From DASZMJ01 sp035551935 (lineage in GTDB: Bacteria > Planctomycetota > Planctomycetia > Isosphaerales > Isosphaeraceae): a DNA stretch of 23,517 bases. Each line of letters begins with the position of its first letter. Position 1 is the stretch's first letter. A program made the translations under genes and the position numbers. The notes beneath the pieces are model-generated. The model saw only the letters and a program-made list of their open reading frames with translations. It was not told the origin of the DNA and searched no databases. Positions 9,260 through 16,335 of the stretch are shown one piece after another. The stretch is from the NCBI GenBank assembly GCA_035551935.1, contig DASZMJ010000391.1, forward strand, positions 1 through 23,517, given 5' to 3'.

Positions 9260-9811
9260 ATGACGAAGGCGATCCGGTCGTCGGCGACGGTGGTGGCTGG
9301 GCTCTAGGTCGGGGCCCTCTTCTGCCTGGGGTTCGTGGTGGCGCCGTACCTCTTCGCCCTTGCGGCGCGGGGGAACCCGAGCGTGCCCGACAGCGGTGTC
9401 GCCGCGGCGTTGCTCGGTCCGCTTCTCTACGGCTCGGACGTCTCCGGCCTGGTCCTCGGCGCGGCGTTGATCGCCGCGTTGGCGTTCCTCCGGAGCCGCG
9501 ACGAGGTCCCGATGGGAGGCCGGTTCTACCTCCCGGAGATCGTCCTGGTCGTGGCGACTCTGTGCGCGGCGGTCAACTACTGGGGCTTCACCCCGAAGAT
9601 CCGGGCCCTCCAGGCGCTCCTGGCCCAACGTTACGGGGCGTTCCGGCTGGCGGACAAGTCCGATCCGCTCTTCCAGCAATTCCAGGGGTTGCACCGGGCC
9701 TCGACCGGCCTCTTCACCGTCGGATTCCTGGCGGCCCTGGTCGCTTTGATCTGCATGACCCAGTTCCGTTCCCGCACGGCCGCCGGCCGCGTCGCACCGG
9801 TCGGGTCGTGA
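9260..9811 (+). pseudogene. DUF4149-like membrane protein with an in-frame TAG near the start
   Basis: ATG 9260 has an excellent ribosome-binding site (GAGGAGGGG) and begins MTKAIRSSATVVAGL, but codon 16 is TAG (9305-9307). The same frame then continues as VGALFCLGFVVAPYLFA to the stop at 9809-9811, giving about 183 residues with four likely membrane helices. Family members typically have GLWVGALxF at this point, so TGG to TAG is the probable lesion. DUF4149 (TMEM205-like) proteins are membrane proteins of unknown function. A shortened product from GTG 9335 is possible but would lose most of the first helix. A single-base sequence error is the main alternative. Confidence 0.65.
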
Positions 9812-9832
9812 TCACATGCACTCGTCGTCGCG

Positions 9833-10669
9833 TCAGGAGTTCGCCGGCAGGTCGCGATACTGGAAGGCGATCCAGCCGAGGACCACGCCAGCAAGGCCGA
9901 TCCCGCCGAGGAGCGCGCCGTTGAAGAAGAGGGCTTCGCCGACGACGGCCGCCTCGATCGGCTGGAAGGCGGAGAAGATCGTGACGTGGTTCAGCCAACG
10001 CCAGCTGTCCCAGTCCGGCTGGTTGGCGACCGCCAGGGCGCCGAACTGGACCAGCGTCAGGCCCGAGCTGATGAGAGTCGGCCGCCAGCGGACGCTGTCG
10101 ACCGCCGAGAGCATGACGGTGTAGCCCAGCACGGAGACGCCGAGCAGATCGAGGTTCAGGATCGGCCGCAACACGGACAGCCAGGGCGGGGGCGCCTCGA
10201 GCGGATGCAGCCGCACGCCGACCGCGTGGCCGACGACGATCGCCAGGCCCATCGCCAGGAACCCCGCCAGGGCGACGAGGACCTGCGCCCCCAGGAACGT
10301 CGTGCGCGCGACCGGTCGCGAGAGGACGAGGTCCATCGTCCCCCGCTCGATCTCGCCGGCAACCGAGGCCGCCCCGCGCGCGATCGCCCAGGCGACGGTG
10401 ATCAGGATCGGGATGCAGAGGAAGAACCAGTAGAAGACCAACGCCTCGATCGCCGCCGCCGAGAAGTCCATGTTCGGCCCGCCGGCCGTCCGGAGGATCA
10501 TGCGGGCTCGCATCGAGAGCCCGGTCGTGTCGGCCCGGAGCCGGGCCTCCATGACCGAGTTGCGATAGACGCAGAGCCAGCTCAGCGCGAACATCGCCGC
10601 CGCCGACAGCAGCATGAGCCAACGCGCCTCGACCAGGAGCCTGCGGGCGAGCGTCGCCAGGCCGTTCAC
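9833..10669 (-). CDS. ABC-2 type transporter permease
   Basis: A 278-residue integral membrane protein with about six hydrophobic helices: near 13-35 (LMLLSAAAMFALSWLCVY), 80-105 (ALVFYWFFLCIPILITVAWA), 140-165 (VLVALAGFLAMGLAIVVGHA), 185-205, 212-230 and 250-270. The motif EIERGTMDLVLSRPVART between helices 2 and 3 is typical of ABC-2 permeases partnered with a separate ATPase. The GTG start at 10669 overlaps the stop of the ATPase gene (GTGA), a sign of translational coupling. It would form the membrane half of an exporter together with the ATPase; the substrate cannot be read from sequence. It ends 21 bases from the stop of the convergent DUF4149-like gene. Confidence 0.88.
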   Translation of the reverse strand: MNGLATLARRLLVEARWLMLLSAAAMFALSWLCVYRNSVMEARLRADTTGLSMRARMILRTAGGPNMDFSAAAIEALVFYWFFLCIPILITVAWAIARGAASVAGEIERGTMDLVLSRPVARTTFLGAQVLVALAGFLAMGLAIVVGHAVGVRLHPLEAPPPWLSVLRPILNLDLLGVSVLGYTVMLSAVDSVRWRPTLISSGLTLVQFGALAVANQPDWDSWRWLNHVTIFSAFQPIEAAVVGEALFFNGALLGGIGLAGVVLGWIAFQYRDLPANS

Positions 10670-11595
10670 GCGATCTCCTCCATCCCGGCCGGCTTGCCGG
10701 GGTCGGGGCCGTCGTCGGCCACGTCCGGGCCGTGAAACCGGTCGTAAAGGCTCCGAAGGTCCTCGGTGCCGATCGCCAGGTCGGCCACCGGCTGCGCGGC
10801 CAGCCACGACAGGAGCGGCCCGGCGGCGCCTCGATGTTCCAGCAGCACCGTCCGCTCCCCCTGGCGGTCGCGAACGCTCAGGGCGAGTTCGTCCGGGAAG
10901 GTCGTCGGCACCTCGCCCTCGAAGCGGACGAGCACCATCCGCTGGCTGCGGCGGGCGTGCATGTCCTCGACGTGCTTCAAGGCCCCCTTGCGCATGATCG
11001 CCACGCGGTCGGCGACGCGCTCGACCTCCGACAGGACGTGGCCGGAGAAGATCACCGTCTGGCCCCCAGCCCGCGCGTCGGAGACCAGGGAGAGCACCAG
11101 TTCGCGGGCCGAGGGGTCGAGCGCCGAGGTCGGCTCGTCGAGGATCAGCACGTCGACCGGGTCGGCGAACACCTGCGCGAGCGCGAGCTTCTGCTTCATG
11201 CCCGTCGAGTACGCGCGGATCCGGCGCCTCAGGTCGAGCTCCATGACCCGCTCGGCCAACCCGACGGCGCGGTCGAGTCCCCGGCCGCCCCGAAGGTCGC
11301 ACAAGTACTTCAGGAGCGTCAGGCCCCGCATTCCGCCGGGCAGCCGCAGCTCGCCGGGCAGGTACGAGACGAGCTGCCGGACCGACCGCGACTCGCGCCA
11401 GCAGTCGAAGCGGTCCACGACCGCCGAGCCCGACGATGGTCGCAAGAGGCCGAGCAGCAGGCGGATCGTGGTGGTCTTGCCCGAGCCGTTGGGCCCGAGC
11501 AGGCCGTAGACCTCACCCCGGCGCACCTCCAGCGTCAGGTCCGAGAGGGCCCGGACCGCCCCATAGTGCTTGCTCAAGGCCCGCGTCTGGATCAT
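10666..11595 (-). CDS. ABC transporter ATP-binding protein
   Basis: A 309-residue ATPase that would energise the neighbouring ABC-2 permease. It shows Walker A GLLGPNGSGKTTT (31-43), a non-canonical signature YSTGMKQKLALA (the usual LSGGQ is STGMK, common in this subfamily) and Walker B VLILDEPTSALDP, followed by a C-terminal extension of about 90 residues seen in CcmA/DrrA-type exporters. I prefer ATG 11595, which puts the conserved IQTRALSKHYG at the N-terminus; GTG codons up to 11610 are alternatives. The gene lies between an XRE regulator upstream and the permease downstream, all on the minus strand, so regulator and exporter probably form one functional unit. Confidence 0.92.
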   Translation of the reverse strand: MIQTRALSKHYGAVRALSDLTLEVRRGEVYGLLGPNGSGKTTTIRLLLGLLRPSSGSAVVDRFDCWRESRSVRQLVSYLPGELRLPGGMRGLTLLKYLCDLRGGRGLDRAVGLAERVMELDLRRRIRAYSTGMKQKLALAQVFADPVDVLILDEPTSALDPSARELVLSLVSDARAGGQTVIFSGHVLSEVERVADRVAIMRKGALKHVEDMHARRSQRMVLVRFEGEVPTTFPDELALSVRDRQGERTVLLEHRGAAGPLLSWLAAQPVADLAIGTEDLRSLYDRFHGPDVADDGPDPGKPAGMEEIA

Positions 11596-11650
11596 CGGCA
11601 CCCCGGTCACCTCGCCCGGCCCGGCCCGCTTCGCCGCCGTTGCGCCGGCT

Positions 11651-11656
11651 ATTCTA
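11651..11656 (-). promoter_or_regulatory. -10-like box TAGAAT upstream of the ABC ATPase
   Basis: On the minus strand TAGAAT (5 of 6) in the context TCCTAGAATAGC, 55 bases before the ATPase start and just after the XRE gene. The same context occurs at 8468-8473 before another gene. No -35 hexamer is obvious. It may allow the transporter to be transcribed separately from the regulator. Confidence 0.35.
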
Positions 11657-11691
11657 GGAGATCCGGCTCCCGCCGGCCACTCCCGGGAGGA

Positions 11692-12078
11692 TCAGTCCGG
11701 CTCCGACTTGAGCCGAGGGCCGGCCGGTCGTGCCTCCAGGTGATCGGACTCCGGCGCCTGCGGGCGATCGACGCCGAGCAGGCGGTCGATCGACTGGTCG
11801 TGGCCGAGCCGCCGCACGAGCTTCAGGATCGTCAGCTCGTCCTCGCTGACGACCGCCCAGTGCCCGGCCGGGTCGGCGTCGAGGGCGTCGTCGGCCAGGT
11901 AGTCGAGCGTCACCCCCAGCTCGCGCGCCAGTCGGAAGGCCAGAAGCAGCTTCGGCTCCTGCACCCCGCCGAAGATCCGCGACATCGACGACTTGGGGAT
12001 GCCCAGCCGCTCGGCCAGCGCCGACTGGTCCAGTCCCCGGATTGCACAAAGTCGCTTCAGCTTCTCTGCATATCCCAT
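11692..12078 (-). CDS. XRE-family transcriptional regulator
   Basis: A 128-residue DNA-binding protein. The N-terminal helix-turn-helix spans about 5-60, with LDQSALAERLGIPKSSMSRI as the recognition unit. The C-terminal half (about 65-128) is charged and proline-rich without a known sensor domain. It probably regulates itself and the ABC transporter that starts 96 bases downstream. I chose ATG 12078; TTG 12087 is the alternative. The start lies only seven bases after a weak -10-like TATCTT (12086-12091) with TTGATC 18 bases further up, so a leaderless or very short-leader transcript is possible. Upstream is an AT-rich intergenic region, a plausible operator. Confidence 0.88.
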   Translation of the reverse strand: MGYAEKLKRLCAIRGLDQSALAERLGIPKSSMSRIFGGVQEPKLLLAFRLARELGVTLDYLADDALDADPAGHWAVVSEDELTILKLVRRLGHDQSIDRLLGVDRPQAPESDHLEARPAGPRLKSEPD

Positions 12079-12154
12079 ATCCCCCAAGATAGAGCAGTTT
12101 GCCGCGGCCGATCAAGGGGTCGGTCAAAATGGCTTAAAAAAGAAGAGATAGGGC

Positions 12155-12182
12155 TTGAACTCCCAGAATAAAACCTTATCAT
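12155..12182 (+). promoter_or_regulatory. Possible promoter in the AT-rich region
   Basis: TTGAAC (12155-12160) and TATCAT (12177-12182; 5 of 6) with a 16-base spacer, on the plus strand, divergent from the XRE gene. The first recognisable gene downstream is at 12554, so it would drive a long leader or a small RNA. Confidence 0.35.
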
Positions 12183-12215
12183 GCGGGCAGAGCAACGTGG
12201 TTGCTCGATTCGCAT
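12181..12215. repeat. Hairpin / palindromic site in the AT-rich region
   Basis: GAGCAAC (12190-12196) and GTTGCTC (12200-12206) pair perfectly around a GTG loop. An outer ATGCG (12181-12185) pairs with CGCAT (12211-12215), leaving a four-base internal loop on each side. It lies about 100 bases upstream of the XRE start. It could be an operator or an RNA structure. Confidence 0.45.
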
Positions 12216-12553
12216 CAGCTATCCCAGATCACGCAACAGACCAGTGATCGGCCGTGCGAATGAACGTATTCATCATATCTAATACAGGAGGGTCACCCCT
12301 CGTCCGATCACGGACGGTAGTTCGGTCCGCGGACCCGACGGCGGGGGCACCGACGGATCGGCAGGGAGGCGCACGTCGTGTCGGTCGTCCGGGCTCGGCC
12401 CGCGACGAGTCGGTCTTTGCGGTGGAAGGTCCGGGCTTCATCTCAGGCGGTCATGGCGACCGTCGGCGCCCGCGACCCCGTCAGGACGACGCGCGGAATC
12501 GGCAAGGGGGATCGATGCCGACCCTCCTGCCCGCTCGAGGACGAGAGGACATC

Positions 12554-12772
12554 ATGAGCATCGCGCTTCAGACCGTGAGGCCCTCGACCGACTGGCCCTC
12601 GCTCTTCCGGCCGCCGCTCGAGGAACAATACGAGGCCCACTGGAGGATCAACGGCTATCGCGCCACGATCGTCGTCTGGACGTCGGAGCAATGGGAACGC
12701 CTGGCCGAGCGGCCCGCCGACGCACAATACTACCCGTGCGGCATCTGGTGCGCCTTGCGGATGGACGACTGA
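12554..12772 (+). CDS. Small hypothetical protein (72 aa)
   Basis: A 72-residue protein with the stretches LEEQYEAHWRINGYRATIVV and WTSEQWERLAERP, ending YYPCGIWCALRMDD. It is rich in Trp and Tyr, which is unusual for shadow frames in GC-rich DNA and supports real coding. It has no signal peptide or membrane segment. I do not recognise a family with a known role. ATG 12554 follows GAGAGGAC; the open frame extends 100 codons further upstream but there it is Arg/Gly/Pro-rich and without a good start. It is convergent with the GDPD gene. Confidence 0.7.
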   Translation: MSIALQTVRPSTDWPSLFRPPLEEQYEAHWRINGYRATIVVWTSEQWERLAERPADAQYYPCGIWCALRMDD

Positions 12773-12853
12773 CCGAGCCCGCGGGCACGAACCCCCAGTC
12801 CCTCGGGTCATCAACCCCCACGGAACCAGGGGAGAATTGTCACGATCGCGAGG

Positions 12854-12905
12854 GGCGCCGTGATTCTCACGCCGGAGAGCCGTCCGGGGCGATGATCACG
12901 GCGCC
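12854..12905. terminator. 11-bp inverted repeat between convergent genes
   Basis: GGCGCCGTGAT (12854-12864) is the exact reverse complement of ATCACGGCGCC (12895-12905), with a 30-base loop. It lies between convergent stop codons and overlaps the end of the GDPD gene. There is no T-run, so an intrinsic terminator is uncertain. Confidence 0.3.
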
Positions 12906-13816
12906 ACCTCTCTTCGACCCCGCCAGCGGACCGTCAAGGCCTCCGGGTCGTCGGTGAAGAGGCCCGCGACCCCCGCAGTCGCGAGTCGATCGGCGAGGCC
13001 TCCGGGGCTGGAATCGTTGACGGTGAAGACCAGCACCGGCACCCCGGCGCGACGAAGCTCGTCGAGGCCGTGGCCCCCGTCGTCGAGGCAAGCGGCGGAG
13101 GGGTGGTAGAAGTCCGTGCCGACGACGCGACGGACGTAATCGGCGGCCCTGGCGATCGGCTCGGCGGTCAGGACGCCGGTCGCGACGCCCGGCCATCGTC
13201 GGGCGACGTACGTTACGGCATCGTGGTCGAACGACGAGATCAGGACGCGGTCGGCCACCCCCGCCGCCTCGATCGCCTCGATCGCCGACTCGGCCAGGGC
13301 GTTGCCGTCGTCGCCCGTCGCCTTGAGCTCGACGTTGACCAGCCAGTCGAGCGCGGCGGTCAGCTCCAGGGCCTCGGCGAGCGTCGGCACGCGGACGTTG
13401 CCCGACGAATAACGGGCCCGCGCGGCCGAGTCGATTGCCTCGAGCGTGCCGAAGCCGGCCGCTGTCCGCCCGGTGCCGTCGGGGTCGAGGAACCAGGAGC
13501 CGGCGTCGAGGGAGCGGATCTCCGGGGTGTCGAAGTCGGCCACCCGGAGCATGCCGGCCCTCGGGTCGGCGGCGAAGCGGACGGCCACGTCGGTCGTGCG
13601 GCGGAGGGACTCGTCATGGAAGACGACGGCGACGCCGTCCCGCGCGAGGCGGACGTCGAGTTCCCAGGCATCGGCCCCCGCGGAATGGCCGAGGCGTGCC
13701 GCCTCGATCGTGTTCTCGGGCGCGTGCGCCGAGTCGCCGCGGTGGGCGATGACCAGTGTCGGGCCCGAACCGCGGCCGAGTCGGGCCCGCCAGCGATTGA
13801 CCGGCCGGTCGTTCAC
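12896..13816 (-). CDS. Glycerophosphodiester phosphodiesterase family protein
   Basis: A 306-residue GDPD-fold enzyme expected to hydrolyse glycerophosphodiesters to an alcohol and glycerol 3-phosphate. The active-site motifs are complete: IAHRGDSAHAPENT (His25, Arg26, Glu34), WELDVRLARDG (Glu52, Asp54) and VVFHDESLRRTTD (His67). The later segments VNVELKA and VFTVND are also typical. No signal peptide is visible, so it appears cytoplasmic, unlike the secreted GlpQ type. The GTG start at 13816 overlaps the stop of the upstream Met-rich secreted protein (GTGA), so translation is probably coupled. The N-terminal 20 residues are basic and variable. Confidence 0.92.
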   Translation of the reverse strand: MNDRPVNRWRARLGRGSGPTLVIAHRGDSAHAPENTIEAARLGHSAGADAWELDVRLARDGVAVVFHDESLRRTTDVAVRFAADPRAGMLRVADFDTPEIRSLDAGSWFLDPDGTGRTAAGFGTLEAIDSAARARYSSGNVRVPTLAEALELTAALDWLVNVELKATGDDGNALAESAIEAIEAAGVADRVLISSFDHDAVTYVARRWPGVATGVLTAEPIARAADYVRRVVGTDFYHPSAACLDDGGHGLDELRRAGVPVLVFTVNDSSPGGLADRLATAGVAGLFTDDPEALTVRWRGRREVAP

Positions 13817-14235
13817 CGCCCGCGACGGATCGGCACCTTCCCCCGCCGATTCACGGGAGCCGATCGGAACCCGCCGAACGTGGTCCGCGGCTGGTTGAAC
13901 ATCTGATCGATCGAGCCGGCGATTCCGCCCAGGTTGTTGTAGGTCGCCACGGGCGGATAGACGCCGAAGCCGTAGTAGCCGCCATAGGGCATGTACGCGC
14001 CGCCGAAGCCCATCCCCATAGGCATACCCATCCCCATCCCCATGGGCATGCCCATCCCCATGCCCATCGGCATACCCATGCCCATGCCGCCCATGGGCAT
14101 ACCGAAGCCGTTGTTGAAGCCCATGCCGCCCATGGGCATGCCGAAGCCACCGTTCATGAAGACCTGCGACCGGGCGGTCGTCCCCGAGAGCGCGACCAGC
14201 GCCAGCACGACCAGGGCCCTGCGGATCGTCGCCAT
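13813..14235 (-). CDS. Secreted methionine/glycine/proline-repeat protein (140 aa)
   Basis: A 140-residue protein with a signal peptide (MATIRRALVVLALVALSG, likely cleavage near residue 23, ARS-Q). The mature part begins with a low-complexity region (about 26-80) built of GMPMGGMG and GMGMPMGMG units, holding 20 methionines, then a Tyr/Gly segment (YMPYGGYYGFGVYPP) and a basic tail. Met-rich motifs in exported proteins can bind Cu(I), but I infer this only from composition. ATG 14235 has a strong ribosome-binding site (GGAGGAGGGG). The stop overlaps the GTG of the GDPD gene. Alternatives are a structural cell-envelope protein or a repeat expansion without function. Confidence 0.85.
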   Translation of the reverse strand: MATIRRALVVLALVALSGTTARSQVFMNGGFGMPMGGMGFNNGFGMPMGGMGMGMPMGMGMGMPMGMGMGMPMGMGFGGAYMPYGGYYGFGVYPPVATYNNLGGIAGSIDQMFNQPRTTFGGFRSAPVNRRGKVPIRRGR

Positions 14236-14280
14236 GTGCCCCTCCTCCGCGTTGAATTGCAACCGGCCTCCGTCGCTCGT

Positions 14281-14286
14281 ATTATG
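14281..14286 (-). promoter_or_regulatory. -10-like box CATAAT upstream of the Met-rich gene
   Basis: CATAAT (5 of 6) on the minus strand, 45 bases before the start codon at 14235. No good -35 hexamer is visible. Position is the main support. Confidence 0.3.
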
Positions 14287-14409
14287 AACTCTCGGCGCGA
14301 CGGATGGAAGGCCCGGCCATCCCGACCTCCCATGCCAATCTTGCGCCGTCGGGGACGAATCCCATCGCGACAACCTCTTGGAGCCGCACCCGAGTCGGAG
14401 GAGACGGCC

Positions 14410-15160
14410 ATGAGCCTCGTTCGAGACCCCGAGTTCCATCCCCCGGCCGAGAAGTCGACCGAGCCGGAGCCGCAACCCCGGACGAGCCCTCTGGCGGTCA
14501 TCAGCCTGGTCTTCGGCATCCTGGCGTACGGCCCCGCTTCTGCTCGTCGGTGCCCTGATCGCGGTCGTCGCCGGGCACGTCGCCCGGGGCCAGATCCGCG
14601 ACGAGGAGGGCCGGCTCGGCGGCAAGGCGCTGGCGAAGGCGGGGATGATCCTCGGCTACCTCCAGCTCGGGATTGTCGCCGCGGCCATCGCCGCCGTCGG
14701 CCTGCTGTTCGTCCCGAGCGTCCGGCGTGCCGTCCACCTCGACCCCTTCGGGCTCGACGCCGAGCCCCGGTTCGTGCTCACCGCCGGGGTCAAGATGCTC
14801 AACGAGATGGACCGCAACGACTTCGGGCTGATCGAGGCGGAAAAACTCGCCGGCCCCGACTCGGAGATCGTCGGCTGTTATGTCGCGAGCGACTACCCGC
14901 GCGATCCCGAGATGGCCCTCCTGACGACTAAGGATCTCGTCTACTTCAATGCCGGCCACGTCACTCGGTTCGACCTCCGCTCGATCCGCCAGGTCATGTT
15001 GCCGACGACGTCCGACTTCCTCAACGTCTACACCATCGAGGTCGAGCGCGACTCGGGCGCGCGGATGCGGATCAAGATCACCCCGTTCATCGCGGGGCAG
15101 GCCTTTGGAAAGGCGATCGAGGCGGCGATGAAACGTGCCAAGAACACAGAGTCGCCATGA
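14410..15160 (+). pseudogene. DUF4190-like membrane protein with C-terminal PH-like domain, frameshifted
   Basis: ATG 14410 follows GGAGGAG and starts MSLVRDPEFHPPAEKS, then TSPLAVISLVFGILAYG, the first helix of a DUF4190-type membrane domain. The frame is lost at the C4 run 14532-14535: the continuation PLLLVGALIAVVAGHVARGQ is in the +1 frame from 14534 and runs to TGA 15158-15160. One extra C explains this. The joined protein has about 249 residues: a cytoplasmic Pro-rich start, the two-helix DUF4190 unit with ARGQIRDEEGRLGGKALA between the helices (about 31-96), and a C-terminal domain (about 115-245) with ALLTTKDLVYFNAGHVTRFD resembling bacterial PH-like domains. No function is known. It may be a real lesion or a homopolymer sequence error. 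Confidence 0.75.
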
Positions 15161-15261
15161 GGACCGGGACGCCCCTCGGGCTTGACCATGGGAGGATTCT
15201 GGCGGTGAGACGACAGGTTCCTGATGATCCTCCAGACCCGGATCGCCATCGGGAGGGTACG

Positions 15262-15561
15262 ATGAAGGCGTTCGAGGTCACCCTGAACCGTCGCCGGCTC
15301 TGCACCGCAGGCATCTACGACAACGGTGTCCTCTCGGCCATCGTGAGCTGGGTGGGGAGATCCGACGGATCGCCTTCGCCGAACGCGGGATTTCACTTCA
15401 CTGTCGGTGCACTGGACAGCTCGACCGGAGAACATTTGCGGTGGGCCGTGCCGATGGTCGAGGTCGGCGACGAGATCACGAGCCGGATCGTCGAGACGGA
15501 CGAAATCGACCCGCAGGACCCGCGGAATCGCATCTCGGGATGGGATTGGCGCTCGAATTGA
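15262..15561 (+). CDS. Hypothetical protein (99 aa)
   Basis: A 99-residue soluble protein beginning MKAFEVTLNRRRLCTAGIYD, with FHFTVGALDSSTGEHLRWAV in the middle and an acidic C-terminal part EVGDEITSRIVETDEID. The alternation of beta-type stretches suggests a small beta-rich domain. I do not recognise a named family, but GGGAGGG before ATG 15262 and balanced composition support a real gene. It lies between the frameshifted DUF4190-like gene and the sigma factor, all on the plus strand. Confidence 0.75.
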   Translation: MKAFEVTLNRRRLCTAGIYDNGVLSAIVSWVGRSDGSPSPNAGFHFTVGALDSSTGEHLRWAVPMVEVGDEITSRIVETDEIDPQDPRNRISGWDWRSN

Positions 15562-15631
15562 CAGGGGCGGTGAGCTCCATCAGACCGAGGGATCGTAAGT
15601 CGAGGACGGGGCGAGGGGATCGGGGCGCCGC

Positions 15632-15637
15632 TATAAT
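15632..15637 (+). promoter_or_regulatory. -10-like TATAAT upstream of the sigma-factor gene
   Basis: A perfect TATAAT, 64 bases before the chosen sigma-factor start. There is no -35 match at 16-18 bases. An ATG overlaps its last bases (15636) and could be mistaken for the gene start, but family comparison favours 15702. Confidence 0.4.
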
Positions 15638-15701
15638 GAAGGGAGACGCCGGCGTCGAGAGTCCGACGCCGAGAGAAGCGCTCGTTAGGGCCCGGTCCGC
15701 G

Positions 15702-16334
15702 ATGTGGCCTGAAGCGACCGATACCAAGGAGTTGCTCCGGCTCGCGCCCGACGACAAGGGGGCGGTCGATGCCCTGTTCGAGCGGCATCGCGGCCCCTTG
15801 CGACGGATGATCGAGATGCGGCTCGATCCGGCGATCGGCCGGCGGGTGGACGCGAGCGACGTGGTCCAGGAAGTCCTGCTCGAGGCCAGCCGGCGCCTGC
15901 CGGATTACCTCCGCGACCCGGCGATGCCGTTCCACCTCTGGCTCCGCCAGATCGCCCGCGACCGGATGATCGATGACCACCGTCGCCATCGACTCGCCGG
16001 TCGCCGGAGCGTCGACCGCGAGCGACCGATCGCGGCGGCCTTCGCCGACCGTTCGTCGCTCGACCTCGGCGCCGCGCTCCGCGACCGGCGGCCGACCCCG
16101 GCGGCCGAGGCGATCCGCCGCGAGCTGAAACGTCGGTTCGAGGAGGCGCTGACGCACCTCGGCGACGACGACCGCGAGGTCCTCCTGATGCGGCACTTCG
16201 AGCACCTCTCCAACCGCGAGGTCGCGCAAGCCCTGGGCCTGACCGAGTCGGCCGCCGGCATGCGACACCTCCGGGCCCTCCGTCGGCTCGGCTCCATCCT
16301 CGGCGAGTCGCCGTCGGCCCTCGGGACCCCTTGA
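15702..16334 (+). CDS. ECF-type RNA polymerase sigma-70 family sigma factor
   Basis: A 210-residue sigma factor of the planctomycete ECF-like group. Region 2 (about 22-95) shows RRVDASDVVQEVLLEASRR and MPFHLWLRQIARDRMIDDHR; region 4 (about 148-200) shows DDDREVLLMRHFEHLSNREV and AQALGLTESAAGMRHLRALR. There is no extra C-terminal domain. I chose ATG 15702 because family members, as I know them, start MWPEA; the frame opens further up at 15636, inside a TATAAT box. A membrane Ser/Thr kinase gene begins one base after the stop, the standard planctomycete pairing in which the kinase probably controls the sigma factor. No anti-sigma gene is present. Confidence 0.9.
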   Translation: MWPEATDTKELLRLAPDDKGAVDALFERHRGPLRRMIEMRLDPAIGRRVDASDVVQEVLLEASRRLPDYLRDPAMPFHLWLRQIARDRMIDDHRRHRLAGRRSVDRERPIAAAFADRSSLDLGAALRDRRPTPAAEAIRRELKRRFEEALTHLGDDDREVLLMRHFEHLSNREVAQALGLTESAAGMRHLRALRRLGSILGESPSALGTP

Positions 16335-16335
16335 G

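Larger units (their letters stand above)
12079..12553. other. Gene-free, locally AT-rich region upstream of the XRE gene
   Basis: About 475 bases without a convincing gene. From about 12080 to 12300 the sequence is clearly richer in A and T than the rest of the window (for example AAAATGGCTTAAAAAAGAAG and GAATAAAACCTTATC). It contains a hairpin, a promoter-like pair and two short palindromes (ATGAA-CGTA-TTCAT near 12259-12272 and GAGGG-TCAC-CCCTC at 12288-12301). From about 12300 to 12550 it is ordinary GC-rich sequence. An ORF can be read through part of it into the gene at 12554, but its first 100 codons look non-coding. Confidence 0.5.

Noticed and set aside
12254..12553. A longer 172-residue version of the 12554 gene
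   Set aside because: The first 100 residues are low-complexity and Arg/Gly/Pro-rich, there is no good ribosome-binding site, and it would run across hairpins in an AT-rich region.
15636..15701. Upstream start for the sigma factor (22 extra residues)
   Set aside because: The ATG overlaps a TATAAT box, and family members as I know them begin with the MWPEA motif at 15702.
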